Below are positions 51,847 through 60,971 of a DNA stretch of 64,000 nt, piece after piece. A program made the position numbers and the translations under genes. Numbering within the stretch: the first letter of the stretch is position 1; every line of letters starts with the position of its first letter. A model generated the notes under the pieces. That model had not been told where the DNA came from and made no database searches. It saw only the letters and a list, made by a program, of their open reading frames with translations. The DNA comes from Mollicutes bacterium (GTDB taxonomy: Bacteria > Bacillota_I > Bacilli_A > RF39 > UBA660), in the NCBI GenBank assembly GCA_004552445.1, contig SFOJ01000005.1, forward strand, positions 102,773 through 166,772, in the 5' to 3' direction.

Positions 51847-51860
51847 TATTTGTTTTTTTA
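51822..51860 (+). terminator. Terminator before spo0A
   Basis: AAACAAAT / ATTTGTTT stem with a long AT loop and a T run. Confidence 0.6.
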
Positions 51861-51951
51861 TGACAAAAAGTTTGCTTTTTAGACAAATTAATACTTTTTA
51901 CTCCGTAGATATATGTATAATAATGGCGTACAATAAAGAAAAGGAGAAAAG

Positions 51952-52716
51952 ATGAAAATTAAAGTCTTAGTAGTAGATGATAATGAAGGGTTAGTAAATT
52001 TAGTTTGTAAGTATTTTAGTAGTAGTGATAACATAGAAGTAATTGGTACTTGTAAAAATGGAGAAGAAGCTATTAAAGTATTAAATAATCCAGATATAAA
52101 GTTTGATTTAATGCTACTTGACCTTGTTATGCCAAATAAAGATGGGGTTGCGGTTCTTGAATATATGAAGTTTCATAGTATAAAGAAAAAGGTAATTGTT
52201 ATGACTTCTTATAGTGAAGAACAAACTATTAGAGATATTAGTGAGTATGGTGTTAGATATTATTGTTTAAAACCATTTAATTTTGATGATTTAAGAGATA
52301 AAATTGTACAGACATTTGAAATAAAGAAAAAGAATGAAAGTATACTTGAACTTGATAATAGAGATATACAGATACAAGTAACTAAATTATTACATGCGCT
52401 TGGTATTCCTTCTCATATAAAGGGCTATCAATTCATAAGAAGTGCTATTTTAATGGTATATGAAAATCCTGGATTTATTGGGGGTATTACGAAAGAGTTA
52501 TATCCTGATTTATCTATTAAATTTAATACTTCTATTCCTAGAGTAGAAAGGGCAATAAGACATGCCATTGAAGTTTCTTGGTTAAGAGGTGATATTGATT
52601 TAATGGAAGAGATATTTGGCCATAGTGTTGATATAGATAGGGCAAAACCTACAAATTCTGAATTTATAGTTACAATTGCTGATAAATTGAGACTTGAAAT
52701 GATTGATGTGAATTAG
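51952..52716 (+). CDS. spo0A: Sporulation master regulator Spo0A
   Basis: 254 residues. The receiver (1-120) has acidic D9-D10, phosphoacceptor D57 (LMLLDLVMPNKDG), T85 in VIVMTSY and K107 in YCLKPF. The C-terminal DNA-binding domain (about 135-254) is Spo0A-specific: VTKLLHALGIPSHIKGYQFIR, ELYPDLSIKFNTSIPRVERAIRHAIEVSW, with the recognition helix therein. It commits cells to sporulation. AAGGAG precedes the ATG. Upstream, two GACAAA repeats (51863, 51883) may be self-binding sites, but they are not perfect 0A boxes. Not next to spoIVB as in Bacillus. Confidence 0.95.
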   Translation: MKIKVLVVDDNEGLVNLVCKYFSSSDNIEVIGTCKNGEEAIKVLNNPDIKFDLMLLDLVMPNKDGVAVLEYMKFHSIKKKVIVMTSYSEEQTIRDISEYGVRYYCLKPFNFDDLRDKIVQTFEIKKKNESILELDNRDIQIQVTKLLHALGIPSHIKGYQFIRSAILMVYENPGFIGGITKELYPDLSIKFNTSIPRVERAIRHAIEVSWLRGDIDLMEEIFGHSVDIDRAKPTNSEFIVTIADKLRLEMIDVN

Positions 52717-52732
52717 TCATTCAAGTTTTTTT
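52692..52732 (+). terminator. Terminator overlapping the spo0A stop
   Basis: ACTTGAAATGA pairs with TCATTCAAGT; the second arm begins at the stop codon, and a T run follows. Confidence 0.75.
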
Positions 52733-52779
52733 CTTTTATAATCTTATAATATGTGTTAAAATGTTTACAGGAGAAATTT

Positions 52780-54279
52780 ATGAAAAAAATTATTTTATTA
52801 ATTTTAGATGGTTTTGGAATTAGAGAAGGTGAAAATGGTAATGCTATTAAAATGGCAAATTTACCTAACTTAGCTAAAATAATGTCTGATTATCCTGTTT
52901 GTGAGTTAGAAGCAAGTGGTGAAGTTGTTGGGCTTCCTAAAGGACAAAGTGGAAATTCTGAGGCTTGTCATATGACAATTGGCTGTGGTAGAACAGTAGA
53001 GCAACCTTTAACACTAATAAATAATAAGATTAAAGATAAAAGTTTTTTTGAAAATGATGTTTTATTAGATTTAATAGATTTTGTAAATGATAATAATTCA
53101 ACACTTCATATGATTGGTTTAATATCTAGTGGTAATGTTCATTCTAGTATGGAGCATTTTTATGCTGCGCTTGCACTTGCTAAAATTAAAAAAGTTAAAA
53201 GTGTCGTTTTTCATTTTATAACTGATGGTAGGGATTCTCTTCCAAAGAGTGGTAATAAATTAATAAGTGATTTTATGGCTAAAGCAAATAAATTAGGACT
53301 TGGAACTATTGGAACTATATGTGGTAGATATTATGCAATGGATAGAGATAATAATTATGATAGAGTTAAAAAAGCTTATGATGCAATAGTATATAATGTT
53401 GGAAACAATTTTAGTGATTATAATAGATGTATGGAGCTTCATTATAAAAATGATATAACAGATGAATTTATTAATCCTAGTATAATTACTAAAGGAAGTA
53501 ATATTAAAGAAAATGATGGTGTATTATTTTTGAATTACAGACCTGAGAGAATTAGAGAATTAATATCTGCATTTACAGATGAATCGTTTAATATGTTTAA
53601 TGTTAAGAAATTTAAGAATGTTAGATTTGCTTCTTTATATAGTGTTGATAATAATATAGATGGAGCATATACTAATGAAATTATTTCAGGTACATTTGGT
53701 AGATATTTAGCTGATCTTGGATTTAAACAAGCTAGAATAGCTGAAAGTGAGAAGTATCCTCATGTTACGTATTTCTTTGATGGAACTGAAGAATTAAGTG
53801 ATAAAAACTTATTTAAAATTTTAGTTCCTTCACCAAGAGTAGCAAGATATGATATGAAACCCGAAATGAATGCTTCTGGAGTAACTGAGGCTGTTCTTGA
53901 TGCGATGGATGATGATTTTGATTTTATTTTAGTAAATTATGCTAACCCTGACATGGTTGCCCATACTGGTAATATTCCTGCATGCGTTAGAGCACTTGAA
54001 GCTTGTGATGTTTGTATAGGACATATTTTTGAAAAAGCACAAGAAAATTTTTATGAATTAGTTATAACATCTGATCATGGAAATATTGAATATATGAAAG
54101 ATGCAGATGGAAGTGTAATTACTACGCATACATGTAATAAAGTACCATTTATAATATGTAATAAAGAATACAAACTTAAAAAGAATGGTACAATTAAGGA
54201 TATTATTCCTACGATAGTAGATGTTTATGAAATAAGTAAACCAAAAGAAATGACTGGCGAAAGTTTAATAATTAAGTAG
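52780..54279 (+). CDS. gpmI: 2,3-bisphosphoglycerate-independent phosphoglycerate mutase
   Basis: 499 residues from ATG 52780 (AGGAGA upstream; in-frame ATG at 52753 lacks one and adds nine residues). The two-metal site is complete: D10 (LILDGFG), nucleophile S60 (GQSGNSEACHM), the D/H pair in NYANPDMVAHTGN, SDHGN and the last His in TTHTCNKVPF. It converts 3- to 2-phosphoglycerate. This is the real enzyme, in contrast to the degenerate paralogue at 5085. It follows spo0A; GpmI activity depends on pH and is shut off in Bacillus forespores. Confidence 0.95.
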   Translation: MKKIILLILDGFGIREGENGNAIKMANLPNLAKIMSDYPVCELEASGEVVGLPKGQSGNSEACHMTIGCGRTVEQPLTLINNKIKDKSFFENDVLLDLIDFVNDNNSTLHMIGLISSGNVHSSMEHFYAALALAKIKKVKSVVFHFITDGRDSLPKSGNKLISDFMAKANKLGLGTIGTICGRYYAMDRDNNYDRVKKAYDAIVYNVGNNFSDYNRCMELHYKNDITDEFINPSIITKGSNIKENDGVLFLNYRPERIRELISAFTDESFNMFNVKKFKNVRFASLYSVDNNIDGAYTNEIISGTFGRYLADLGFKQARIAESEKYPHVTYFFDGTEELSDKNLFKILVPSPRVARYDMKPEMNASGVTEAVLDAMDDDFDFILVNYANPDMVAHTGNIPACVRALEACDVCIGHIFEKAQENFYELVITSDHGNIEYMKDADGSVITTHTCNKVPFIICNKEYKLKKNGTIKDIIPTIVDVYEISKPKEMTGESLIIK

Positions 54280-54351
54280 ATATCTCCGGATGCTATTATT
54301 TACAATAATTTATTAAAATGTTATACTATGTTAATGTAAGGAAGTGTTAAA

Positions 54352-55731
54352 ATGAGTGAAGAAGTAAAAACTAATAATTTAAATAAAAAAGAAATAAAAG
54401 AAAAAGAAGAAATTGTTACTCATTCTAACGATAATATAAGTTTTATAGAAAAAGATAGAAAAAAATGGCCTATAGTACTTTTACTAGTTTTACTAGTTTT
54501 AGGTGGAGCATTTTATTACTACTATTATGTTCTAACTAAGCCATCTACTTTATTTAATAAAGTTATTGAAAGTGGATATAATTATTTATCTAATTCTATA
54601 AATGGTTTTAATGATAAAACTAATGAGAATAAAAAGTTTGAAATAACTGGTAAAGCAATCTTAACATCGTCAAACTTAAAACTAATAGCTTTTAATACTC
54701 TTACTACTGATTTATATATTGGTGTTGATGGAGAAAAAGGAACATTTTTTTCTGATTTGAAAAGTTCATTATTTAATGTTAATATTCTTAATTTAAAGCT
54801 TGGTAATGATAAAGAAAATATATATTTTGGTTATAATGATATGAGTGGGGATGCTCAAGATAAATTATATAAAACTAAAAATGTAGAGTTAGATGATCAA
54901 TCATTAAAAGTTAATGATATCGACTATGCTGAAATATTAAACTCTATTAAGTATTTACTTGATTCTAATAAAGAAATAATACTTTCTAGTGTGGAAGATA
55001 CTAAAGTAAGTAAGAAACCTAAAATGATAAAAATAGGTGATAAAAATATTCCAATTTATGAAGTCAAATATATTTCAACAAAAGATAATACTAAAAAAAC
55101 AGTCAAAGCTATTTTAAATAATATAATTAGTGATCAAAAATCTTTAGAGGCATTAGTTACTTTAGGATATGGTAATGATGTTGAAAAAGTAAAAACATTA
55201 TTGGAAGAAAAAAATAAAAATATAATTATAACTGAAGATTTAGAAATAATTCTATATTTAGATATATTAAATAATAAATTATTAGAATTTGATGTTAATT
55301 ATGGTAATAAAAAATTAAATATTAAACTAATTGATGATGATATTGTAATTCTTTATGAAGACAAAAATTCTGATGAAAGTAAATTAAATATTACTATGAC
55401 ATATAATAAAATTGAAAATAGAATCGCTTTAGAATATTTTTCAAAAATGTATAATAAAGAAACTAATGATTTTGATGATAGTAAAAGTTCAATAACTCTT
55501 AAAGTTGATTCTTCTAGTAAAGATAAAGAATCATATATATTAAGTTTTAAGTATTATGATCCAGATAATACTGATAAAGAATTGTTTTGTATAGATGCTA
55601 ATATTGAATTAAAAACAGTGAATGAAATTAAAGAATTTGATACTTCTAATGCTATAGATTATGATAAATTAAATGATAAAGAAAAATCTGAAATATTTGG
55701 AATTTTTGAAGGATTTACAGAAGAGGCTTAG
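54352..55731 (+). CDS. Hypothetical membrane-anchored extracellular protein
   Basis: 459 residues. A charged cytosolic N-terminus (1-42) precedes one membrane segment (about 43-62, WPIVLLLVLLVLGGAFYYYYY). The rest is outside, Lys/Asp/Asn-rich and beta-strand-like, with alternating hydrophobic residues; no cysteines pair obviously. Not recognised: it resembles the lipoprotein-like large surface proteins common in low-GC anaerobes. AAGGAAG ribosome site; single gene with terminator. Confidence 0.5.
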   Translation: MSEEVKTNNLNKKEIKEKEEIVTHSNDNISFIEKDRKKWPIVLLLVLLVLGGAFYYYYYVLTKPSTLFNKVIESGYNYLSNSINGFNDKTNENKKFEITGKAILTSSNLKLIAFNTLTTDLYIGVDGEKGTFFSDLKSSLFNVNILNLKLGNDKENIYFGYNDMSGDAQDKLYKTKNVELDDQSLKVNDIDYAEILNSIKYLLDSNKEIILSSVEDTKVSKKPKMIKIGDKNIPIYEVKYISTKDNTKKTVKAILNNIISDQKSLEALVTLGYGNDVEKVKTLLEEKNKNIIITEDLEIILYLDILNNKLLEFDVNYGNKKLNIKLIDDDIVILYEDKNSDESKLNITMTYNKIENRIALEYFSKMYNKETNDFDDSKSSITLKVDSSSKDKESYILSFKYYDPDNTDKELFCIDANIELKTVNEIKEFDTSNAIDYDKLNDKEKSEIFGIFEGFTEEA

Positions 55732-55743
55732 CCTCTTTTTATT
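55721..55743 (+). terminator. Terminator overlapping the stop at 55731
   Basis: AGAGGC-tta-GCCTCT, the stop codon being in the loop, followed by TTTTTA. Confidence 0.85.
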
Positions 55744-55780
55744 TTACATAGTAATGTGCTATAATGCTTTTAGGTGAAAC

Positions 55781-56512
55781 ATGAAAAAATATGATTATAC
55801 TAATCTTAAAGGTGATGAACAAGTAACTCATAACTGGGCACCATTAAGTTTTGAAATTAATAATAATTATGATTATGTACTTAATAATCCTATGTTTAAA
55901 TTAATATCTAATATTTTATCGTTACCTATATTTATTATTTTGTATATAATTGATAAAATATTTTTAGGATTTTATGTTATAAATAAAAATAAGATTGTTA
56001 AAGATAAAGGTTTTGTTTCTATATCTAATCATATTCATTATTTGGATTGTACATTGATAGGACTTATTTATTATCCAAATAGGGTACATTATCCAACTAT
56101 TGAGGAAAATTTTAAAATACCTTTTGTTAGAAAATTAATTAGGTTATTGTATGCGATGCCTATACCTAAAGATAGAATTAAAAAAGATAGGTTTTACTTA
56201 CAAATAAATAAAGCTTTTAAGGGTAAATTTATATTACATATGTATCCTGAAGCGGCTATGTGGCCATATTATGAGAAGATAAGGGAATTTAAGTATGGAG
56301 CATTTAAAATAGCTGTAGATGCTAATGTATGTGTTCAACCAATAAAGTTTGTATTTACTAAACCTAAAGGTTTATATAAAGTATATAAAAAAAAGAAAAG
56401 AATATGTGCTGTTGTATTGGATCCTTTATACCCTAATATGAAACTAGAATATAGAGATAGAATAAAAGATTTAAGAGATAGAACATATGAAAGTATGAAA
56501 AAGGAGATATAA
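55781..56512 (+). CDS. plsC: 1-acyl-glycerol-3-phosphate acyltransferase-like protein
   Basis: 243 residues. The acyltransferase motif is SNHIHYLDCT (H-x4-D), followed by a MYPEAAMWPYYE stretch (block III, usually FPEG) and a conserved VQPIKFVF. One or two membrane helices near residues 40-62. It should add the second acyl chain in phosphatidate synthesis. The EGTRS motif is altered to EAAMW, so it may act on a different lipid. Its stop is two bases before the glycolipid synthase gene, so the two lipid enzymes are co-translated. Confidence 0.75.
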   Translation: MKKYDYTNLKGDEQVTHNWAPLSFEINNNYDYVLNNPMFKLISNILSLPIFIILYIIDKIFLGFYVINKNKIVKDKGFVSISNHIHYLDCTLIGLIYYPNRVHYPTIEENFKIPFVRKLIRLLYAMPIPKDRIKKDRFYLQINKAFKGKFILHMYPEAAMWPYYEKIREFKYGAFKIAVDANVCVQPIKFVFTKPKGLYKVYKKKKRICAVVLDPLYPNMKLEYRDRIKDLRDRTYESMKKEI

Positions 56513-56514
56513 TT

Positions 56515-57603
56515 ATGAAAGTTTTGCTATTGTCTTGTAGTACTGGTGGCGGACATAATTCTTGTGCTAAATATATAGAAGAGGAACTTAAGCTTAATAA
56601 TATAAAATGTGAATTTAAAAATTTTTATGATATTGTAAATACTTCTGGTAATAGAATGACTGAGAAAATATATTTAAATTCTTTAAAAGGAAATGGTAAA
56701 GCATTTAAAAATATATATAAATTGGGTGAATTATATAGTAAAAGTGGTATTACTAGTCCAGTTTATCTGGTTAATAAAATTCATGCTCGAAGGTTATATA
56801 ATTATATTAAAAATGGTTCTTTTGATTTAGTTGTTGCTACTCATCTATTTCCTTCATTGACACTTACAGCTATTAAGAAACATTTAGATAAAAATATTAA
56901 GTTTATATCTATTTCAACTGATTATGAACCATGCCCTTTCTTAGAAGAAACTATGCCTGATTATTTAATTATGCAGAAAGGCCAAGAAAATAGATATATA
57001 GAAAAAGGATGTAATAAAGATATTCTTGTTAATAGTGGAATACCTGTTTCAAGTAGATTTATATTTAATGCAAAGAATATTAGAAATATGTATGGTATTA
57101 AAGAAAATGAAAATGTAATTTTAGTAATGCTTGGAAGTATGGGGTTTGGTAAAATTTATGAAATTATAGATGATATATTATATCAAAACAAATGTAAAGT
57201 TATGGTTGTTTGCGGTAATAATAAAAAAATGTATGAAGAATTAATATCTATGAATAGAGAAAATTTAATAGTATTTGGATTTGTTAATAATATTAATGAT
57301 TTAATATATTCATCAAATATAGTTATGTCTAAACCTGGTGGACTTAGTTCAACAGAAATAACATCAATAAGAAAACCTTTAATACATATTTATCCAATAC
57401 CAGGTATTGAAACATACAATACAAATTTCTTTGAAAGTCATGGTATGAGCTTAAAATGTAATTCTAAAGAAGAGATTCTTGATACAGTTCATAATCTTTT
57501 AAATAATAAACATATGCAAGAAAAGATGATAAAATATCAAGAAAAATATATTAATAAATATTCTGCTCGTGATTTAATAAATTTAATAAAAAATATAAAA
57601 TAA
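56515..57603 (+). CDS. UgtP/MGDG-synthase-type glycosyltransferase (GT28)
   Basis: 362 residues. The N-terminal lipid-binding domain begins VLLLSCSTGGGHNSCAKYIEEEL, the MGDG-synthase G-loop; the C-terminal half has MLGSMGFGKI, VFGFVNNINDLIYSSNIVMSKPGGLSSTEI and PIPGIETYN, the UDP-sugar binding site. It adds glucose or galactose to diacylglycerol, giving membrane glycolipid and the anchor of lipoteichoic acid. Neighbouring plsC-like gene supports a lipid role. Its terminator overlaps the promoter of the ribosomal cluster. Confidence 0.88.
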   Translation: MKVLLLSCSTGGGHNSCAKYIEEELKLNNIKCEFKNFYDIVNTSGNRMTEKIYLNSLKGNGKAFKNIYKLGELYSKSGITSPVYLVNKIHARRLYNYIKNGSFDLVVATHLFPSLTLTAIKKHLDKNIKFISISTDYEPCPFLEETMPDYLIMQKGQENRYIEKGCNKDILVNSGIPVSSRFIFNAKNIRNMYGIKENENVILVMLGSMGFGKIYEIIDDILYQNKCKVMVVCGNNKKMYEELISMNRENLIVFGFVNNINDLIYSSNIVMSKPGGLSSTEITSIRKPLIHIYPIPGIETYNTNFFESHGMSLKCNSKEEILDTVHNLLNNKHMQEKMIKYQEKYINKYSARDLINLIKNIK

Positions 57604-57648
57604 GTATATTAATTAAAAAAAATTTAATTAAATAGTAAAAATATCGGA

Positions 57649-57678
57649 AAATCAAGAAAAAATGCTTGATTTTTTTAT
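57649..57678 (+). terminator. Terminator after the glycolipid synthase
   Basis: AAATCAAG / CTTGATTT stem and T7 run. Its second arm contains the -35 of the next promoter. Confidence 0.85.
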
Positions 57679-57694
57679 ACTTTTAGAATATAAT
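57666..57694 (+). promoter_or_regulatory. Promoter of the S10-spc ribosomal cluster
   Basis: TTGATT (57666-57671), a 17-base spacer and TATAAT (57689-57694). It overlaps the upstream terminator. The start of the leader would be near 57701. Confidence 0.75.
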
Positions 57695-57699
57695 CTATA

Positions 57700-57825
57700 T
57701 CGAACGACTGGCGATGATATGCGAGGTTGCTGATACACCAGGTTAAGTTGAATTAACTTAATTTTCAAAATCAGGTAATTTGCATTTAGCAAGTCTATAA
57801 AAAATATTATAGGCGAAGGAGGAAA
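57700..57825 (+). ncRNA. Leader of the rpsJ operon, possible r-protein (L4-type) leader
   Basis: About 130 bases of structured leader before rpsJ. It contains GCGAGGTTGCTGATACACC (57721-57739), a block I recall as conserved before rpsJ in Bacilli and streptococci, and a perfect hairpin TTAAGTT / AACTTAA (57744-57762). In Firmicutes this position holds a feedback leader bound by ribosomal protein L4, or its structural equivalent. GAAGGAGG ribosome site follows. Confidence 0.55.
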
Positions 57826-57832
57826 AATTAAT

Positions 57833-58141
57833 ATGTCTAAAGACAAAGTTAGAATCAGACTTAAATCTTTTGATCACAGAAGCGTTGATCAAGCTGCTGC
57901 AAAAATTGTTGAGACTGTTAAAAGAACTGGTGGAGTTGTTAGCGGACCTGTTCCACTACCAACAGAGATTGAAAAAATCACTATTCTAAGATCTGTTCAC
58001 ATATACAAAGATTCTCGTGAACAATTCGAAATTAGAACTCACAAAAGATTAATTGATATCGAAAATCCTAGTAAAGAAACTATTGATGCTCTTGCTCATT
58101 TAGATTTACCTAGCGGTGTAGATATTCAAATTAAAAAATAA
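57833..58141 (+). CDS. rpsJ: 30S ribosomal protein S10
   Basis: 102 residues, the normal length. KVRIRLKSFDHRSVDQAAAKIVE and the loop VSGPVPLPTEIEKITILRS are typical. S10 sits in the 30S head and also pairs with NusB in antitermination. First gene of the cluster; AAGGAGG before the ATG. Confidence 0.97.
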   Translation: MSKDKVRIRLKSFDHRSVDQAAAKIVETVKRTGGVVSGPVPLPTEIEKITILRSVHIYKDSREQFEIRTHKRLIDIENPSKETIDALAHLDLPSGVDIQIKK

Positions 58142-58160
58142 TTAGGAAAGGAAAAGAAAA

Positions 58161-58943
58161 ATGAAAGGAATCTTAGGACGTAAAGTTGGGATGACTGAAG
58201 TATTCTCAACTGACGGAAAATTAATACCTGTTACAGTTATTGAAGTTGAACCTAATGTTGTAACACAAGTTAAAACTGTTGAAAAAGATGGGTATGATGC
58301 AATTCAATTAGGTGCATTTGATAAAAAAACAAAATCATCTAATAAACCAGAAATGGGACATGTAAAAAAAGCAAATACACAACCTAAGCGCTTCTTAAAA
58401 GAAATTAGAGGAATTGATACTTCTTCTTATACTCTTGGACAAGTTATTAGTGCTGATGTATTTAAAAGTGGAGACACTGTTGATGTAACTGGTACATCAA
58501 AAGGTAAAGGTTTCCAAGGTGTAATTAAGAGATGGAATCAATCTCGTGGACCTGAAACTCACGGATCTACATATCATAGAAGAGTAGGTTCAATGGGTAC
58601 TATGAGACCTATGCGTGTTTTAAAGGGTAAGAAGTTACCAGGACATATGGGTAATGAACAAGTTACTATTCAAAATTTAATGATAGTAGATGTTGATACT
58701 GAAAATAAATACATTTTAGTAAGTGGCAATGTTCCAGGAGCTAAAAATACATTTGTATTTATTAGAGAAGCTATTAAAGGTAGTAAAAATACTCCTGCTG
58801 TTGAACTAGTTTCATATGAGGAAGTTGTAAGCGAACCAGAAGTTGAAGAAAGTGTTGTAACTGAAGAAGTCGTTAATAGTGAAGTTACAAGTTCTGATGC
58901 TAATGAAGCTGAAACTACTGAAAGTAAGGAGGTTTCTGAATAA
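58161..58943 (+). CDS. rplC: 50S ribosomal protein L3 with acidic C-terminal extension
   Basis: 260 residues; the usual length is about 209. The conserved part (1-210) includes ILGRKVGMTEVF, KGFQGVIKRWNQSRGPETHGS and GSMGTMRPMRVLKGKKLPGHMG, the 23S-contact loop. Residues about 212-260 form a tail of Glu, Val, Ser and Thr (EVVSEPEVEESVVTEEVV...), unlike the basic rest of L3, probably disordered. Start of rplD overlaps the stop. Firm identification. Confidence 0.96.
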   Translation: MKGILGRKVGMTEVFSTDGKLIPVTVIEVEPNVVTQVKTVEKDGYDAIQLGAFDKKTKSSNKPEMGHVKKANTQPKRFLKEIRGIDTSSYTLGQVISADVFKSGDTVDVTGTSKGKGFQGVIKRWNQSRGPETHGSTYHRRVGSMGTMRPMRVLKGKKLPGHMGNEQVTIQNLMIVDVDTENKYILVSGNVPGAKNTFVFIREAIKGSKNTPAVELVSYEEVVSEPEVEESVVTEEVVNSEVTSSDANEAETTESKEVSE

Positions 58944-59566
58944 TGGCAAAGACTCAAGTTTTAAACCAAAAAGGTGAAAAAGTTAAAGATATAACACTTA
59001 AAGATAGCGTTTGGAATATTGAAGTAAATGAACCAGTTATGCATGATGCAATCGTTCTTGCTCAAGCATCTTTAAGACAAGGAACTGCTTCAACTAAAAC
59101 TAGAAGTGAAGTTTCTGGTGGTGGACGTAAACCATATAAACAAAAAGGTACAGGAAACGCAAGACAAGGATCTACTAGAAGCCCTCAATGGCCAGGTGGT
59201 GGAATTGTATTTGGACCAAAACCAAGAAAATATGATAAAAAACAAAACAGAAAAGAAAGAAGATTAGCGTTAAAGAGTGCTTTAACATCTAAATTCCAAG
59301 ACAAAGAATTAGTAATTGTTGAAAACTTAAATTTAGTTGATAACAAAACTAAGACATTTAATGAAATGTTAAAAAATCTTAAAGTTGATGGTAAAGCTTT
59401 AGTTGTATATGCTGATGAAAACGAAAATTTATTCTTAGCTTCTCGTAACAACAATAAAGTTGCTGTAGTTGCTTTTAATGAAATTAACGTTTTAGATTTA
59501 GTTGCAGCTAATTACTTATTAATTGATGAATCTTCAGTTAAGAAAATTGAGGAGGTGCTTAACTAA
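58943..59566 (+). CDS. rplD: 50S ribosomal protein L4
   Basis: 207 residues. The extended loop GGRKPYKQKGTGNARQGSTRSPQWPGGG lines the exit tunnel; also HDAIVLAQASLRQGTAS. L4 is a candidate repressor of its own operon through the leader. Overlaps neighbours on both sides by one base (TAATG). Confidence 0.97.
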   Translation: MAKTQVLNQKGEKVKDITLKDSVWNIEVNEPVMHDAIVLAQASLRQGTASTKTRSEVSGGGRKPYKQKGTGNARQGSTRSPQWPGGGIVFGPKPRKYDKKQNRKERRLALKSALTSKFQDKELVIVENLNLVDNKTKTFNEMLKNLKVDGKALVVYADENENLFLASRNNNKVAVVAFNEINVLDLVAANYLLIDESSVKKIEEVLN

Positions 59567-59829
59567 TGAATATTATCTTAGCACCAGTTATTACTGAGAA
59601 AAGCGAATCATTAAAATCAAATAATGTATATGTATTTAAAGTAAGCCCTAAGGCTAATAAAACTCAAATTAAAAATGAGATTGAAAAACACTTTAATGTT
59701 AAAGTTGTAAATGTTAATACTGTAAATGCTGTACAAAAGAAAAGAAGAGTAGGAAGATATACAGGTACAACAACTGCTTACAAGAAAGCGTATGTTAAAC
59801 TTGCAGAAGGCTCTTCTATAGAATACTAG
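59566..59829 (+). CDS. rplW: 50S ribosomal protein L23
   Basis: 87 residues. NIILAPVITEKSE start and YVFKVSPKANKTQIKNEIEKHF are typical. It sits at the tunnel exit and binds trigger factor and SRP. Slightly short at the C-terminus relative to about 95. Overlaps rplD by one base. Confidence 0.96.
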   Translation: MNIILAPVITEKSESLKSNNVYVFKVSPKANKTQIKNEIEKHFNVKVVNVNTVNAVQKKRRVGRYTGTTTAYKKAYVKLAEGSSIEY

Positions 59830-59839
59830 GAGGGATAAT

Positions 59840-60670
59840 ATGCCAATTAAGAATTATAAGCCTAATACTCCTGGAACAAGAGGTATGAGTACATTAATTA
59901 ATGATGAAATTACTAAGAGTACTCCTGAAAAAAGTCTTCTTGTTAAAAAAAGTAAAACGGGCGGAAGAAATAATCAAGGTAAGATAACTGTTCGTCATAT
60001 TGGTGGTGGAGTTAGACGTAAATATCGTGTTATAGATTTCAAAAGAACTAAAGATGGTATTGATGGAAAAGTTGCTTCAATCGAATATGATCCAAACAGA
60101 AGTGCAAACATCGCATTAATTAATTATGCTGATGGTGAAAAGAGATATATAATTGCTCCACTTAATTTAAAAGTTGGAGATAAGGTTGAAAGTGGAGCTA
60201 ATGCTGACATTAAAGTTGGTAATGCATTACCACTTGAAAACATTCCAGTTGGAACTATGGTTCACAATGTTGAATTAAATCCAGGTGCTGGAGCTAAACT
60301 TGCAAGAAGTGCAGGTAGTAGTGTTCAAATCTTAGGTAGAGAAGGTAAATATGTTATCGTAAGACTTAAGAGTGGAGAAACAAGAAAAATTCTTGCTAAT
60401 TGTCGTGCTACTATTGGTGAAGTTGGAAATACTGATTATGAATTAGTAAGCTTAGGAAAAGCAGGAAGAAAAAGACATATGGGAATTAGACCTACTGTTC
60501 GTGGATCTGTTATGAACCCTAATGATCACCCACATGGTGGTGGTGAAGGTAGAGCTCCAGTTGGACGTGCTCAACCAATGACTCCTTGGGGTAAACCAGC
60601 TCTAGGATTAAAGACTAGAAAAACTAAAAAAGCATCTGAGAAATTAATAATGACTCGTCGTAAGAAATAA
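59840..60670 (+). CDS. rplB: 50S ribosomal protein L2
   Basis: 276 residues, normal length. The peptidyl-transferase-near loop MNPNDHPHGGGEGRAP and the block GGRNNQGKITVRHIGGGVRRKYR are conserved. AGGAGG ribosome site. Confidence 0.98.
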   Translation: MPIKNYKPNTPGTRGMSTLINDEITKSTPEKSLLVKKSKTGGRNNQGKITVRHIGGGVRRKYRVIDFKRTKDGIDGKVASIEYDPNRSANIALINYADGEKRYIIAPLNLKVGDKVESGANADIKVGNALPLENIPVGTMVHNVELNPGAGAKLARSAGSSVQILGREGKYVIVRLKSGETRKILANCRATIGEVGNTDYELVSLGKAGRKRHMGIRPTVRGSVMNPNDHPHGGGEGRAPVGRAQPMTPWGKPALGLKTRKTKKASEKLIMTRRKK

Positions 60671-60689
60671 TTAGAAAGGAACCGTTAAA

Positions 60690-60959
60690 ATGTCAAGAAG
60701 TTTGAAAAAAGGACCTTATACATTCCCTAGACTTTTAAAGAAAGTTAGAGAATTAAATGAAAAAGGTAGAAAAGAAGTTATAAAAACTTGGTCAAGACGT
60801 TCTACAATTTATCCAGAATTTGTAGGTCATACATTTGCTGTACATAATGGACGTGAATTCATTCCTGTATATGTAACTGAAGATATGGTAGGACATAAAC
60901 TTGGAGAATTTTCATTAACTCGTAAGTTTACTGGCCACGCTGGCAGCGGTAAGAAGTAG
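60690..60959 (+). CDS. rpsS: 30S ribosomal protein S19
   Basis: 89 residues. SRSLKKGPYTFPRLLKKV, TWSRRSTIYPEFVGHTFAVHNG and HKLGEFSLTRKFTGH are conserved. Binds the 30S head with S13. AGAAAGGA ribosome site. Confidence 0.98.
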   Translation: MSRSLKKGPYTFPRLLKKVRELNEKGRKEVIKTWSRRSTIYPEFVGHTFAVHNGREFIPVYVTEDMVGHKLGEFSLTRKFTGHAGSGKK

Positions 60960-60971
60960 GAGGTAAATTGA

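Noticed and set aside
57652..57846. Minus-strand frame over the rpsJ leader
   Set aside because: It overlays the promoter, leader and ribosome site of the ribosomal cluster and has no family features.
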